DNA of 64,000 nucleotides, from NCBI RefSeq assembly GCF_011386835.1, contig NC_088805.1, positions 18,596,836 to 18,660,835 on the forward strand, written 5' to 3'. The stretch comes from Chrysemys picta bellii. Lineage: Eukaryota; Chordata; Testudines; Emydidae. The position numbers and the translations under genes are program-made. Every line of letters begins with the position of its first letter. Position 1 is the first letter of the stretch. Positions 1 to 10,700 of the stretch are shown here, piece by piece. The notes under the pieces are model-generated. The model did not search any database, was not told the DNA's origin, and saw only the letters and a program-made list of their open reading frames with translations.

Positions 1-224
1 TGCCCTCAGTTTGAGCCCCAAAGATGCCAGTTGCTGCTATGGTAATTAGTATAAGGGGTGGGGAGGGAAGATGCTGATACAACAGCTGTTTGCATCACAT
101 TGGTCTCTGTCTCTTGTTGATCACACAGCTGTCACCTTAGGGGCAAGTGTCTGTAAATTCACTCCAGGTCAGATCTCTGCAGTTTTCAGAAATGCTAAGT
201 GCAGTACAAGTGGCCTGACTAATT

Positions 225-325
225 TTTCCCTCAAATAGGTTGAGCACCCATAACTTCCATTTGAGGTTAAAGGGAGTTACAGGTACTCAGCACATCTGAA
301 AATGGGTCATTTCCATTTAGGTGCC
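225..325. repeat. Ancient short palindromic repeat
   Basis: The left arm (gagcacccataacttcc) is followed by a centre and then a right arm containing gttacaggtactcagcac, so the arms are imperfect reverse complements. It belongs to the class of dispersed palindromes centred on a CCATTGACTTCAATGG-like core that recur through this window. No coding content. Confidence 0.45.
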
Positions 326-2159
326 TAGATGGTGCCCAAAGTCAAGCATAAAAATCAATACATTTGAAACTTTTAGCCTACAAGAGTCAAGCTGCAGCAG
401 GAGTTCTGTGCTGGTAACTCTGCATACATCTAGTGCTCTACCTCCCATGACAGCAGCACTGCAGATGCTAATGCCCCTCCTCCACTTTCTCCGAATTCCT
501 GTCTCTCATGTTTCATGAAGGAGATCCTCAGACCCCTTATGCTACATGATAAGAAGAAACTGGACTATTGAGATCAAATTCAGTGCTGATTTAGGCCCTG
601 TGTAATCCCTTGGATTTCAGTAAGATTGCGCATGGTGTAAATCAATGCAGAATTTTGTTTTTAAGTAGTTTGCACTAAAGTTGGGAATACAGCTTTTGGG
701 GAGCAAGAGATTCAGATGCTGACAAGCAACTTTAAGGAAAATACATACCAGGAACATCCCTGATTTTCCCTTAGGAAGCAGCTGCTTTATGTACCACAGA
801 GAACCCACATATTGGGAGGAGGTTCTCTGGCCAGTATAGGACTGGAGTAACTGTTCTATGCTGGTCCCCTCCTCCATTTTTATTATTGCAGTAGCACTTA
901 GAGGCCCAGGGCCCCATTGTGATAGGCACTGTTCAAACAACATAAGAAACTTGTCTGGAATGTACTGCACTCCTGCTATTATTCTCTGCCAGTGAAATGG
1001 CCCACAAAGGGTCAGTCAATACAAGTCAGTCCATTTTAGAGCAACCGTAGGGCATTAATTGCATCATAAGGTCAGGGCCAGAATCAGGGCAGTGCAAAGA
1101 TGGCTTAAAGCTATGCCTGGAAAAGAAGGAATGAAGAATCCAGCCTATTCTGCCTTACTTGGCTTTCCTCTAACATACTGCTGGTTCAGCAGGAGATACT
1201 GATAGAAAGTGCCCAGTGATACTGAGTGGAGGAAGAGGGAGCAACTGGGAATTACTGAGCTAAAATCTGTGGGACTTAGATCAGAGAAATAAGTTCTCAG
1301 GAAATACATGATCTTGTGCAGAATCTGCATGTGAGCACTTCATGTTCCCTCTATTTTCCTTTAACCATTTCATTTCCTCTGGGGCTGTGCTCCACTGAGC
1401 AGGTGAAGACTTTTGTGTTTACTTTTTACAGAAGATCAGGGACACTGGCCTTTAAATCACCACACAAAAACTGGTTTCTGGAGCTAATTTTCTTGATCAA
1501 GACAAACAAATCCCAAGTGACATGCTATAAAGAATTACAGGCTAAAGTCTGGCTTCAGTCACCTAATATCCCTTGGCTTAGCTGTATTAATTATAGCCTT
1601 TGTTTACAGAAAATCCAAGATCAACATCTGTACATAGATCTTGTCTACACTGGAGAAATTTGGCTGCTCATCCTATTTCTCCAACAAACCCTGTCCTACC
1701 AGTTTGCATTCCTGGCGATGGGTGTAGATTTCGGAGGGCAGTGCCCCGCCTCCCCCAACTGCAAGCACAGAATTTGCTCCTCTACACGTGGGCCCATTGG
1801 CGTGACTGGAGCTGCCCCACTCCCGCAAATATAGAAATATAGAGACTACACTTATGCTCCTGGCCCTGCCCCAAAAGCAGCGCTCCGCCCACGGAACTTC
1901 ATCCTCAAGTACTACACTGATCTGACTGCGCCAGGGATGGGAGTGTGCATGACCATTGCAACAAAAACTCCAACTCTTAGGTCTGTAACTCTCCCCACAA
2001 CTACTGGCACTCCAATACTATAGTGATCTAGGCCATAGCAGAACAGACAACACTCTTGCTGCAGCCCTCTCACATCTGTGTTTCTGCAGGAGCTTCTGAT
2101 AAGCTTTTTGACAAGCAAGAATCAGGCGCAAATGTTCGACCTGGCTTCCATTTTTAAAA

Positions 2160-2430
2160 AAGTAACAAGAAATAGCTTTGGTACCCAGGGACTTATAGGA
2201 AATCTCCCATAATTTCCTGGGCTCCCAGAAACCTTTTAAAATCTGTGAGGAGCCAGTGCTTCAGGGAGCTATTCTGGGAACTGTGGGGTACCTGGAGGGT
2301 AATGAGACTGCAATGGAGCATTGCAACACTAATGTGGATGCAGGACAGAACTTCAGTCAAACCCGCATGGACACGCTGGTACTTACACTTGTGATGTCCT
2401 GCCAGTTCAGTTACCTATAGTTTGGTTCTC
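2160..2430. repeat. Interspersed repeat sharing a 30-nt segment with 18913-18942
   Basis: Positions 2312-2341 are the exact reverse complement of 18913-18942, inside the LTR-element nest. A 30-base exact match between unrelated loci 16 kb apart is best explained by a shared dispersed repeat. The limits given are approximate and the class is not known to me. Confidence 0.4.
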
Positions 2431-3016
2431 TAGTGCAAGCACAGCCTAAGTGTGTAGCAGAACTTTGGTTGGCATGAGATACTGGAGCCGCTTCTTTAGC
2501 TCCAGGGCAGAACATTCATACCAGGTGCCAGATGAGTCCCTGCTTCTCCATCCTGGGAAACTTTGGGCCAGTTGAGAGAGACATATTATTTTGGAGCGTA
2601 TTGTGGCAGTGTGAAGTAAAGGCTCATCAGTTGGGTGCAATAAATCCTACCTTATGCTGCCATCTAAATGCTTTGCTTCCATGCAGAGTGGGCCATGTTC
2701 TAAACCAATTAAAATTGTCTTGGCTTGCAGATTGTCCCCCAGTGTGAATAGCACATTCCTTTTAAAAAATGTTCTTGACACAAGGTAGCTTTTGCTACAA
2801 TAAGTACATGTAGTGAGCACATATGAGATACTATTATGTAGTAACCTAGCCTTAAGAATGGGTCAGATGAAACTGATGCTCCATCCACACTGATAGCATA
2901 TAGTAAAAGAAGAAACCATGTTTAAAGATTCATGATTATAAAATTGCTTCAAAGCAGGGGACATTTTTGTAGTGTAGCTGGGATCTAAAAGACTTCAAGC
3001 TGGAATACCAAGGGGG

Positions 3017-3085
3017 TGATCCAAAGATTACTGAAGTCAATGGAAGAAGTCCAGTTCGTATCAATGGACTTTGTATCTGGCTCTA
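3017..3085. repeat. Ancient short palindromic repeat
   Basis: The sequence reads roughly as gatccaaag, then a tgaagtcaatgg core, then arms returning to a ttgtatctgg end. It is an imperfect palindrome of the same class as the copies at 4312, 10113 and 27000. Confidence 0.4.
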
Positions 3086-4311
3086 AGTGAAAATACTGAT
3101 GAAAGCAAGAAAAATTCCTCCATCTCTGTTTTGGGAAGGACAGTAAGTGTACACACCATCACATTATACAGCCTTAGCCACAGGTCATCAGCAGAATTTG
3201 AACCTGGGACCTTCAACACCAATTATAGATATCTCTCCCACTTAAGTTAAAGTAGTAACTCAGTGAGCTGCTAATTGGCTGTTATCCTCTACATAGACTA
3301 GCCATTAGACGGGGACAGGAAAAAATACTTTGTAAGCATGTTCAATGTCATTGACTTTTTACAAACAGCACTCCCCATTGAAATTACCTGTGCGTTCTCT
3401 TTAAAATTCAATGACACAATCTGGCCTTATACAAGAATCAACCATTTCCTTGCCTATAAAGCAGTCTCATCTGCTTCCTTATCCCTGAAAGGTAGTGTTG
3501 AGAAATTGATAGATTGATGGGACTGACATTAGGAGCAGCCAAGTAAAAGAATCTGCCCTAGAGCACAAACTAACCTTGTTTGTTTCAGCATATTCCATTC
3601 ATGCTCCATTTATGCCTTACCTGAGGGCTACTGGATTGTGATGGACAAAGGATTTACACCCTACTTTGACATATGTTAACCTTTTCAAAATGGTAATTTA
3701 TTTCATAAAGATCCTTAATCATATCTGTCATAATTGTTCTGTAAGGGCCAGATTCTACACTGCAGCCTTAAAGCCATCTTACCCATTGCAGGAGGGATCA
3801 GCCCGATGGAAGGGTGATTTTCTGTTGAGTGACATAGGAACTCTAGTACTGCTGCTGGCATAGCAGGAAAAAGGGGGCCTGGCTCTTACACCCTAGGCTA
3901 TGGTTATCCTTGGTTGTGTTTCAGCTCCCTTGAGGCCTTTGCAGAGCATCCCTTAGGCTGCTCTAACATGATAGATGGAGTCCAGGAAATGCAAAGGTGA
4001 GCATTGGCTAACACGGCACCAGGATCAGGGGAATGGAAACGTGAGCTTTAAGCTACCCTTCCTGACTTGCACTCTGTGTTTCCTCTGTAGTTGAGGATCT
4101 GGCCCTAGAGGCTTATGCTTTACTTTTATTATGACATTTAGTGATTAGTAACAGCATTCTGTTCTTTCACTAGAAGTGTTTTGCTACTGCCTTTCCTTAG
4201 GTGATTTTTCTGAGTGCTTGTTTTTCTTCTGAACATAAGTAAAATGAAGTTTGAGCAAAGGCCAGCAATGCAGAAGAGACCTTTCAAAAAAGCAAATTCT
4301 TACACAATAAA

Positions 4312-4455
4312 ATCCAATCCAGCAAAGCATTTAAGCATGTGAATAATCCCAATGGTCCTAATCCAAAGGCAAAATTAAGCTGCAGTCTCTACTTTCAGTG
4401 TGCCCCGATTGACTTCAGTGGGGATACTCACATGCTTAACCGTTTTGCTGTATCA
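4312..4455. repeat. Ancient palindromic repeat with AAGCATGTGA arms
   Basis: The left arm contains agcaaagcatttaagcatgt and the right arm contains actcacatgcttaacc followed by ttttgctg, which is its inverted partner. The centre contains attgacttcagtgggg. Related copies lie at 24755-24880 and 27030-27150. The structure suggests an old MITE-like or self-complementary repeat family spread early in amniote history. Confidence 0.5.
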
Positions 4456-4551
4456 GGACATAAAGTAACAAGGGCAATTGTTTGTCTGGCTAGTTGGCTG
4501 CCATTACTTTGATCACTAACCCTGGATCGCTTTATATTTATTTTGTTGCAG

Positions 4552-4735
4552 GGAGGACATGCAGTTGAAGACACCTCACAGTAAAATAAATGGACAGCCA
4601 AAAGGAATTTCCAGGGCAGATTGTCGACTGGGTTCAACGTCAAGTTCCCAGGGGGCCCCGGTCAGTCCTGCTAGACACTCAAATGTTAAGAAGGTGTCTG
4701 GCGTTGGTGGAACAACCTATGAAATTTCAGTGTAA
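4552..4735 (+). CDS. Terminal coding exon of an unidentified protein, PDZ-ligand-like C-terminus
   Basis: An acceptor (ttttgttgcag) ends at 4551, followed by one base completing a codon and 60 open codons to a TAA at 4733-4735. The encoded tail is polar and Ser/Gly/Lys-rich and ends in Gly-Gly-Thr-Thr-Tyr-Glu-Ile-Ser-Val. The last three residues (Ile-x-Val) fit a class II PDZ-binding C-terminus, which would suggest a scaffolded membrane or synaptic protein. I do not recognise the family. Human neighbours upstream of PGAM5 (PXMP2, POLE, P2RX2) do not end this way as far as I recall, so either the neighbour differs in this lineage or I misjudge it. No upstream exon of the same gene was found in the window. 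The open frame, acceptor and protein-like tail are seen; coding status is an inference. Confidence 0.5.
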
Positions 4736-5660
4736 AATAAAATAAAAATTAAAATAAAGAGCCATCCATTAAGCCAGCCATGAAGCTAGGTGCACTGTGA
4801 AGACTCAAACAACATCAACCACAAAAGGAGCAGCAGCTGCCAGTGTCCTTTTTGGGTTTTTTCTGTTTGTTTGTTTTCATCTTTCTCTTTTGGCCAAAAA
4901 AGAGCTGCAGCCTTATTCTTGTGGGAATAAAATTGTACAGTCCATCAGAAACTGTCTCAAACTGACTGCAGAAACTGGCTACCACCTAGCACCACAACCA
5001 CAGAGATTATTTCTTTCATGAAAGAGAGTGAAAAAGCCATTGTGTATTTGTCTGTCAAACAAAACTGTCGTGTAGAAGTTGTGCTGTGATGAAGAATTAA
5101 TCTGGGGTCATGTTTTTCCTCACGACAAGTTTTCTGGCCAGCAAAATCTCGGGACAAGCCACTGGCCTGACTCTATTTTCTTATAGACATGGAGACCAGA
5201 CTCCCTGTTTGCAGTCTGTGTGTATGAGAACTACCATTTGTCCCCAAAGCATTGATGGTGTTATTCCTCCTGCTTTAAAGGAACCAGGCAGGGTGCAGTG
5301 ACCCTCAAACATCACGTAGTGTTTTAAAGTCTCTCTTTCTCTCTCCCCACCCCCACCGCTGGCTCTAGGGAGAGGAGAGAAAGAATAGGAGCAGCTTCTC
5401 ACTGTCCATGATTCGCCTCCCTGTGTGTGAAATTCTGTGTGTGTGCGTTTGTGTCTTATGGAATTGGACTGCCACATAAGTAAGGATTTATCATTCCTCC
5501 CTGTTACTCCCCCTCCCTCTGTTTTTAAAGGCTTCTTACTCTGAAAAACAAGCCTCTAAGACATAAAAAAAATTCAGATGGGAAAATATATCTCTCCTCC
5601 TTTTTGTTTATGGGATGTATGCAGTAACATGGTTTATTGTCTTGCAGTGGTGCAGTGTGT
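4736..5660 (+). other. Likely proximal 3' UTR of the gene ending at 4735
   Basis: An A-rich stretch with several AATAAA hexamers starts directly after the stop codon (4736-4762). The next 900 bases contain no recognisable interspersed repeat and no coding signal. Use of any of these hexamers as a poly(A) signal cannot be judged from sequence alone. Confidence 0.35.
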
Positions 5661-6594
5661 ATAATCTTAGAGGAAAGTTATCATGATCTGTTGAATTTGC
5701 AGTGTGTGTGACTGAACCAAGCACATACCTAGAGGATATAAATTTGCTGCCTGCCTAATGACCACCAGCCCTTAATATTGCTGGGCAGAAAGTTTTTTCC
5801 AGTCAATAACTTTTTAAATATCAATTATGTCCATTTAGTTCTCTGGGCTTTCCTCCTTCTCCTGCCCCCACAGAGCTATGTTTACCTTGTTGGGTTTTGA
5901 GGCAACATTATTTTAAGAACCAAAAAAGAGCCAGGCAGATAGCATATGGAATCTCTGCCTTCTGTCTGGTTCTTCAGAGGCAAATAGGTTTTGCTGGACA
6001 TCTAAAATCATCTCCCCTTCAGGATGTTGGCTTCAAAGGGATTAATGTTTTATCTGCATGCCATGCTGAAAATGGAGAGATCTCCAGATATTTGATAGTC
6101 AGAATTTATGTGACAATACATAAAGATGGTTTGTTTTAATGAACACTAAGATTTATTGTCCATTGAGGAAAATATTGACCTCAGCTTTGCCTTATTTAAC
6201 ATTTGCCTCATGATTCAGTAAATCTTGACAGCCACCTCAATATCTGCTTATTATGTCCCTTGTATATCACATCTCTTTTTGAGAGGTCGGATAGAAATGC
6301 ACGGTGGTGTTAATCAAGCTTCTGAGTAATGTTCTTGGCTTGAACCAGATCATCTGAAGAGAGAAATTTGGAAAGTAACATAGCAGAAATAGACCTAAAG
6401 TAATAGTGGACAGCAAACTAGATATAAGCTTGCAGTGCCATATGACAGCAAAAAGGCCCAGTGACATTTTGAACTGCATACACAGAGGCATCACAGAGCA
6501 GAGAAGTAATAGTCCCTCTATATGGCTTTGGTATAATTTTATCTAAAGTATTATCATTAGTTACAGGCACTTTATTGCAAGAACTATACTGACA

Positions 6595-6990
6595 AATTGG
6601 ATCAAGTTCAGAGGGGAACAACAGATATAAACAGAGAGCTGGAGAGGCTGATTTAAAAAAAGATTAAGAGCTAAAATGTGTAATTAATTGACTGAGCAAT
6701 GATTAAGGGAAGGGGGTATGATAAGCTTACAGATATGTAATTTAAAGGATGTAGTCCCAAAGGTGATACAAGGGGTTATCACTGGTAGCAAATGGCTTAT
6801 ATTTAAAAGGAAAAACATTAAACTCAATAGCAGGGGAAGGGGTTGTGGAATAATCTTCTAGTAGGAAGCCTGATCACTTAGAACATTTAAAACTAAATTG
6901 GACAAAGTATTAGAAAACCTTCTACAGGAATCAATCGTGTACTGGCAAGGGGCTGGTCTAGATGGCCTTATAGTTCTCTTCCATCTTTAA
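6595..6990 (+). mobile_element. CR1 LINE, old 3' fragment
   Basis: The segment shows the CR1 3' region in forward orientation, decayed: a stretch resembling the last codons of the RT ORF (agaacatttaaaactaaatt, ggacaaagtattagaaaacc), then ggctggtctagatggcctta and cttccatctttaatttct, matching the typical CR1 tail. It is a 5'-truncated, old copy with many substitutions and no usable reading frame. Confidence 0.75.
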
Positions 6991-7004
6991 TTTCTACTCA
7001 TCTG

Positions 7005-9220
7005 CAATTCCAGCACAAATTTAACTCCTTGAGGGGTGAAATTCATCTTTGTGGAGAGAGTAGCCCAAGGCCTATGCATCACTTAAGTATCACTGTCACA
7101 CTTAAGCCACCAAAATAGGGGTTAAGTGGAACGTAGACCTTGTGTTGGCAGTCTGCACAGAGGCAGATTATATCACCCTGAATGATTATAAAACCAAACC
7201 ATCCAAGTGAGGCTTTTATATTGCACCAATGTAGCTTTTAAAATATGCATCCCATGGCACTACACTTTGAACATACTTTGTGATGTTAGAAAAGAAAAAT
7301 CTACATATCGTAAGGGCAAATAGGCCTTTGAAATTACTACATAAATTCCTGAGCAAGAATGGCTCAATAAGACTAAACACAGTACTATATGTGTAAACCT
7401 TTCAAACACTTATAGCCAGGGTTATTTAGCTATAACTCATGTGGAGAGAGGAAGAAAAATAATTGCATTGAGGATACAAATAATTAAATTAAGGTGCAAG
7501 TTCCATATACTTTTTCTGAAGGTGGTTTAACTAGAGTTGAGACTCATCTGGCGCGTTAACAGGCTTATGATGGTACTAAAATTCTTTTTTGAAGTTTGCA
7601 TATAGAGTAGTGTGAATGACCTGGAGATGGAAGTACATTTTTCAACTCTTCCTGGAAGTAGTAATCTAAGAAGTAATTTGAGATTGCACACAGCAAGTTC
7701 AGCCCCATTCCCATCTAAAACCCCAGTCATGCAATTGGAGCCGAATGAGCACAAGCATCTGCTTGCATAGTTCCTATTGGAGGACTGGGATCTACTCATT
7801 AGCAAAACTGCTGTTGACTTTGGGAGCAAGATCTGGCCCGTGGTTTTTTTCCAAGCTTTCCAAAATTACAGTTCTTCAAGCAATTTACAAATTATCAGTG
7901 ATGTGCTACTTTTACTCACATAGTCCTTCAGTTTTTAGAGACAGTAAGGCTCAGAACTTCAGATGGTGTGATTTGGTGTAGCTCTCTTTATATTGGATAG
8001 AGCTATGCCAAATTACATTAAGTGAGGATCTGATGCCCTGGATCATAACAGAAGATCCACTGCAGGTTAATATGTTTTTAACGTAGACTCTTGTTTGGTC
8101 TTTCTTAATTTGTGCTTCAAAAGTCTTAAATCTTTTTAATATGTTTTTATTTTTAGCAGTAGATTGTATATTATGTCTATTTCTTATTTAAGAAACATCA
8201 AGTTTTCATTGCAAATCCCATTTTATTAGCATCATTTCACTGTTCATTCATTCCAGTTTAACACCCAAGTTTCATTTTAGTACAGTGTATCTTGAGAGAG
8301 CTGAATCTCTGTAGCTTTAATTAACTGTGTAATAAATAGAGTAACATGATATTAAATGAACCTTACTCCATGAATGGGTGAAAGAGGAGATGTTTTTACT
8401 TGAAGACTTACAATTTTTCTTTTTTTTACTTCTTTGTGTTTTGACTTAATAGGAAAACCTGCATAGCAATGAATTTGAAATGGTGGGCCAAATTCTGCTC
8501 TGACTTACAACTATCATTTGGCTCTGTATGTTGAAAACTGGATGCAGAAGTAACTGAGTGAGCAAAAATTTTGTGTTGTCTGAAGGGGAAAAAAACCTTA
8601 GGGGAAAAAAACCTGTATTTTTATGCAGCTGGGTAATAGAGTTTCAGAGAATTGCAGGCCTGTGAGTAAGTATATTAAAGAAATCTCTGCCTTGAATTAT
8701 TGTGGGAGGCTATCACAGGACGCACACAGCCAACACGTTTGTATTTACTTTTTAAATTAAATAAAACCCAAATTCAATCATTTCTTTTGGTTAACCTCAG
8801 CTGTAAGAGCTACCCAGACCTATGCTTTAATGTCCAAATCTGATATGTGGCAAATGAGCTGTTTGTGTTGCTGTTTTGAAAATGGAAACCAAGTATTATC
8901 TGACCTTTGCCTAAGATAATTGCATCATGAATACTATAAGGGAGCCTCTTCAGATGATGGCTGCACTCCTATAAAGCTTAAATGATGTGGAAATTGCAAT
9001 GCGGTTTTCTTTGTACTATACCTCTGGTCCAGCCTAGAGATATATATTTGAAGAGGGAAGGGTGGGGAGGGTCAATGTTGCTGTCACATAGACAGTTTGG
9101 GAAGGTTATGTTGACATGTTTTTATGGTCTATATTTCACCTGTTCTGCCACCTTGAATTGTTGGAATGTATCTGTGCAGGCTTTGTGGAGCTCTGTCTGT
9201 AAAACATTTTTGTGGCTCTG
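7005..9220. other. Noncoding; nothing recognised
   Basis: A-T-rich unique-looking sequence without splice-flanked open frames, RNA genes or clear repeats. Confidence 0.4.
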
Positions 9221-9222
9221 GT

Positions 9223-9223
9223 A

Positions 9224-9258
<35 letters not shown>

Positions 9259-9357
9259 ATATGTGTGTGTGTATGTGTGTATATATATAAATATATATAT
9301 ATATATACACACATACACACATAAATGTATATACATAAATATATATATACACACACT
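9223..9357. repeat. Compound (TG)n/(TA)n/(CA)n microsatellite with perfect inverted arms
   Basis: A (TG)n run is followed by gtgtatgtgtgtatatatat and then atatatatacacacatacac. The two arms around 9262-9322 are reverse complements about a short AT centre, so the tract could extrude a cruciform and could also form Z-DNA. Reading frames here encode only Tyr/Ile/Thr/His repeats and are not genes. Confidence 0.9.
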
Positions 9358-10112
9358 TTGGTATTTTAAGGTGTTAAGTTTTCCTGGTGTTTCTGCATTA
9401 GACTGTATAGCTTCAGGATTGTCCAGAAGGTTCATATGTTCTTTCTACCCCTTTTCTGAGGCCTTGTTAATGTTCCATTGATTACATCACAGTCCATGGG
9501 CCAAATCCTAAGTGGCATGGAGCATCTTCAGCTCCCCCTGACTATATTGAGAGTTACAGATACTCAGCACCGCCCATGGGCTGGCCTCCATGCATGTGTA
9601 AAACGTAGAAGTGTGTGAAATGTGGTAGTCTTGCATGGAACACAGGTCAATCTGGATGCAAAAACCTCCGGTGGTAAAACACAAAAGGAACTAATTGAAT
9701 CTTAAATACCTTCTTCTAGATGAGTGTGGAAAACAAGATGAGGTGACTCCTTATGGTAATCTCTGAAGGCACTAGTATTGCCAAATGATCAAGTGTGGTA
9801 TCCAGGATAGAAGGATGTGTACATCTGACAGATAGCCAAATTCCAGTCTGTCTAACCACCTCTATCAACCCGTTTGTTTCTAGTCTGTGACAACATGCCA
9901 GTTAGGTCTGTGCTACTAGTTTATAGTTGATACAGTTGCCAAACCCTCTTAAGAGCAGCTGCTGTGGGATCTTAGAAACCATAATGTGCAGTATGCAGAC
10001 TGGTGACACTGAGAGAGGATTCATTCATGAAGAGTGTTCATTGTAAATGCTTGTCATGCTTGTGTGCTAGAGTCTCTTTGAATGATAAAGATTAGGCTAT
10101 ATATATATATAT

Positions 10113-10192
10113 AAGGATCGGATCCTCAGCTGGTGTAAATCAGCATCGCTCCATTGATTTCAGTTGAGTCAAACGGCTGAGGAATTGGCCCA
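10113..10192. repeat. Ancient palindromic repeat (GGTGTAAATCAG type)
   Basis: The sequence ggatcctcagctggtgtaaa, then gctccattgatttcagt, then ggctgaggaattggccc forms an imperfect palindrome centred on an attgattt core. Similar but more degraded copies are at 12480-12535, 26585-26680 and 33690-33775. Confidence 0.5.
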
Positions 10193-10645
10193 CTATATTT
10201 TATATAAAATCATACTGGCTTATTCAGATGTTTTCTATAAGACACAGCTAAATTTACTAAGTTAGCATTAATTTCTCTGATTTCTTTTTTCAGTTCTGTG
10301 GGTCAAGTTTCGGCTCACTTTTAAAACTAGATACGAGAACATAATATTTGAAACAAGGAGAGACACAGATGGGAACTACTTGTGCGGGTGAAAATAGCTT
10401 TTAGGGGAAGAACAATTACATACTAAGTGGATTTGAATTACTGTCAAAATAATTTTTGTTCGTCTTATCACAATAACTGGAGTTTTTAAAGAAGACATTT
10501 CACAGCTGGTAAACCTGTATCATCGAAACATTTCAAAAATGTCTCGGTTAGACGTTTCAAACTATATGGTGAAATATGATCTACTTCCATAGTTAAAAAG
10601 AATTCTAAAGAACCGATGGTACATTTGACTGTGCCTTATAAAGAT

Positions 10646-10700
10646 ATATGATATGTGTATGTATGTGTATATATATATAATATATACATAAGTGTGTACA
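10646..10700. repeat. AT/TG-rich simple repeat
   Basis: Alternating purine-pyrimidine run (gatatgtgtatgtatgtgta followed by (TA)n and atacataagtgtgtacata). Confidence 0.8.

Larger units (their letters stand above)
1..4551. other. Noncoding, probably intronic to the gene ending at 4735
   Basis: Apart from degenerate repeats listed separately I see no coding exon here. Short open frames in this stretch lack splice-site context and any recognisable motif. If the terminal exon at 4552 is real, this is its upstream intron. Confidence 0.4.

Noticed and set aside
9122..9481. Frames encoding Tyr/Ile/Thr/His repeats
   Set aside because: Translations of a (TG)n/(TA)n microsatellite.
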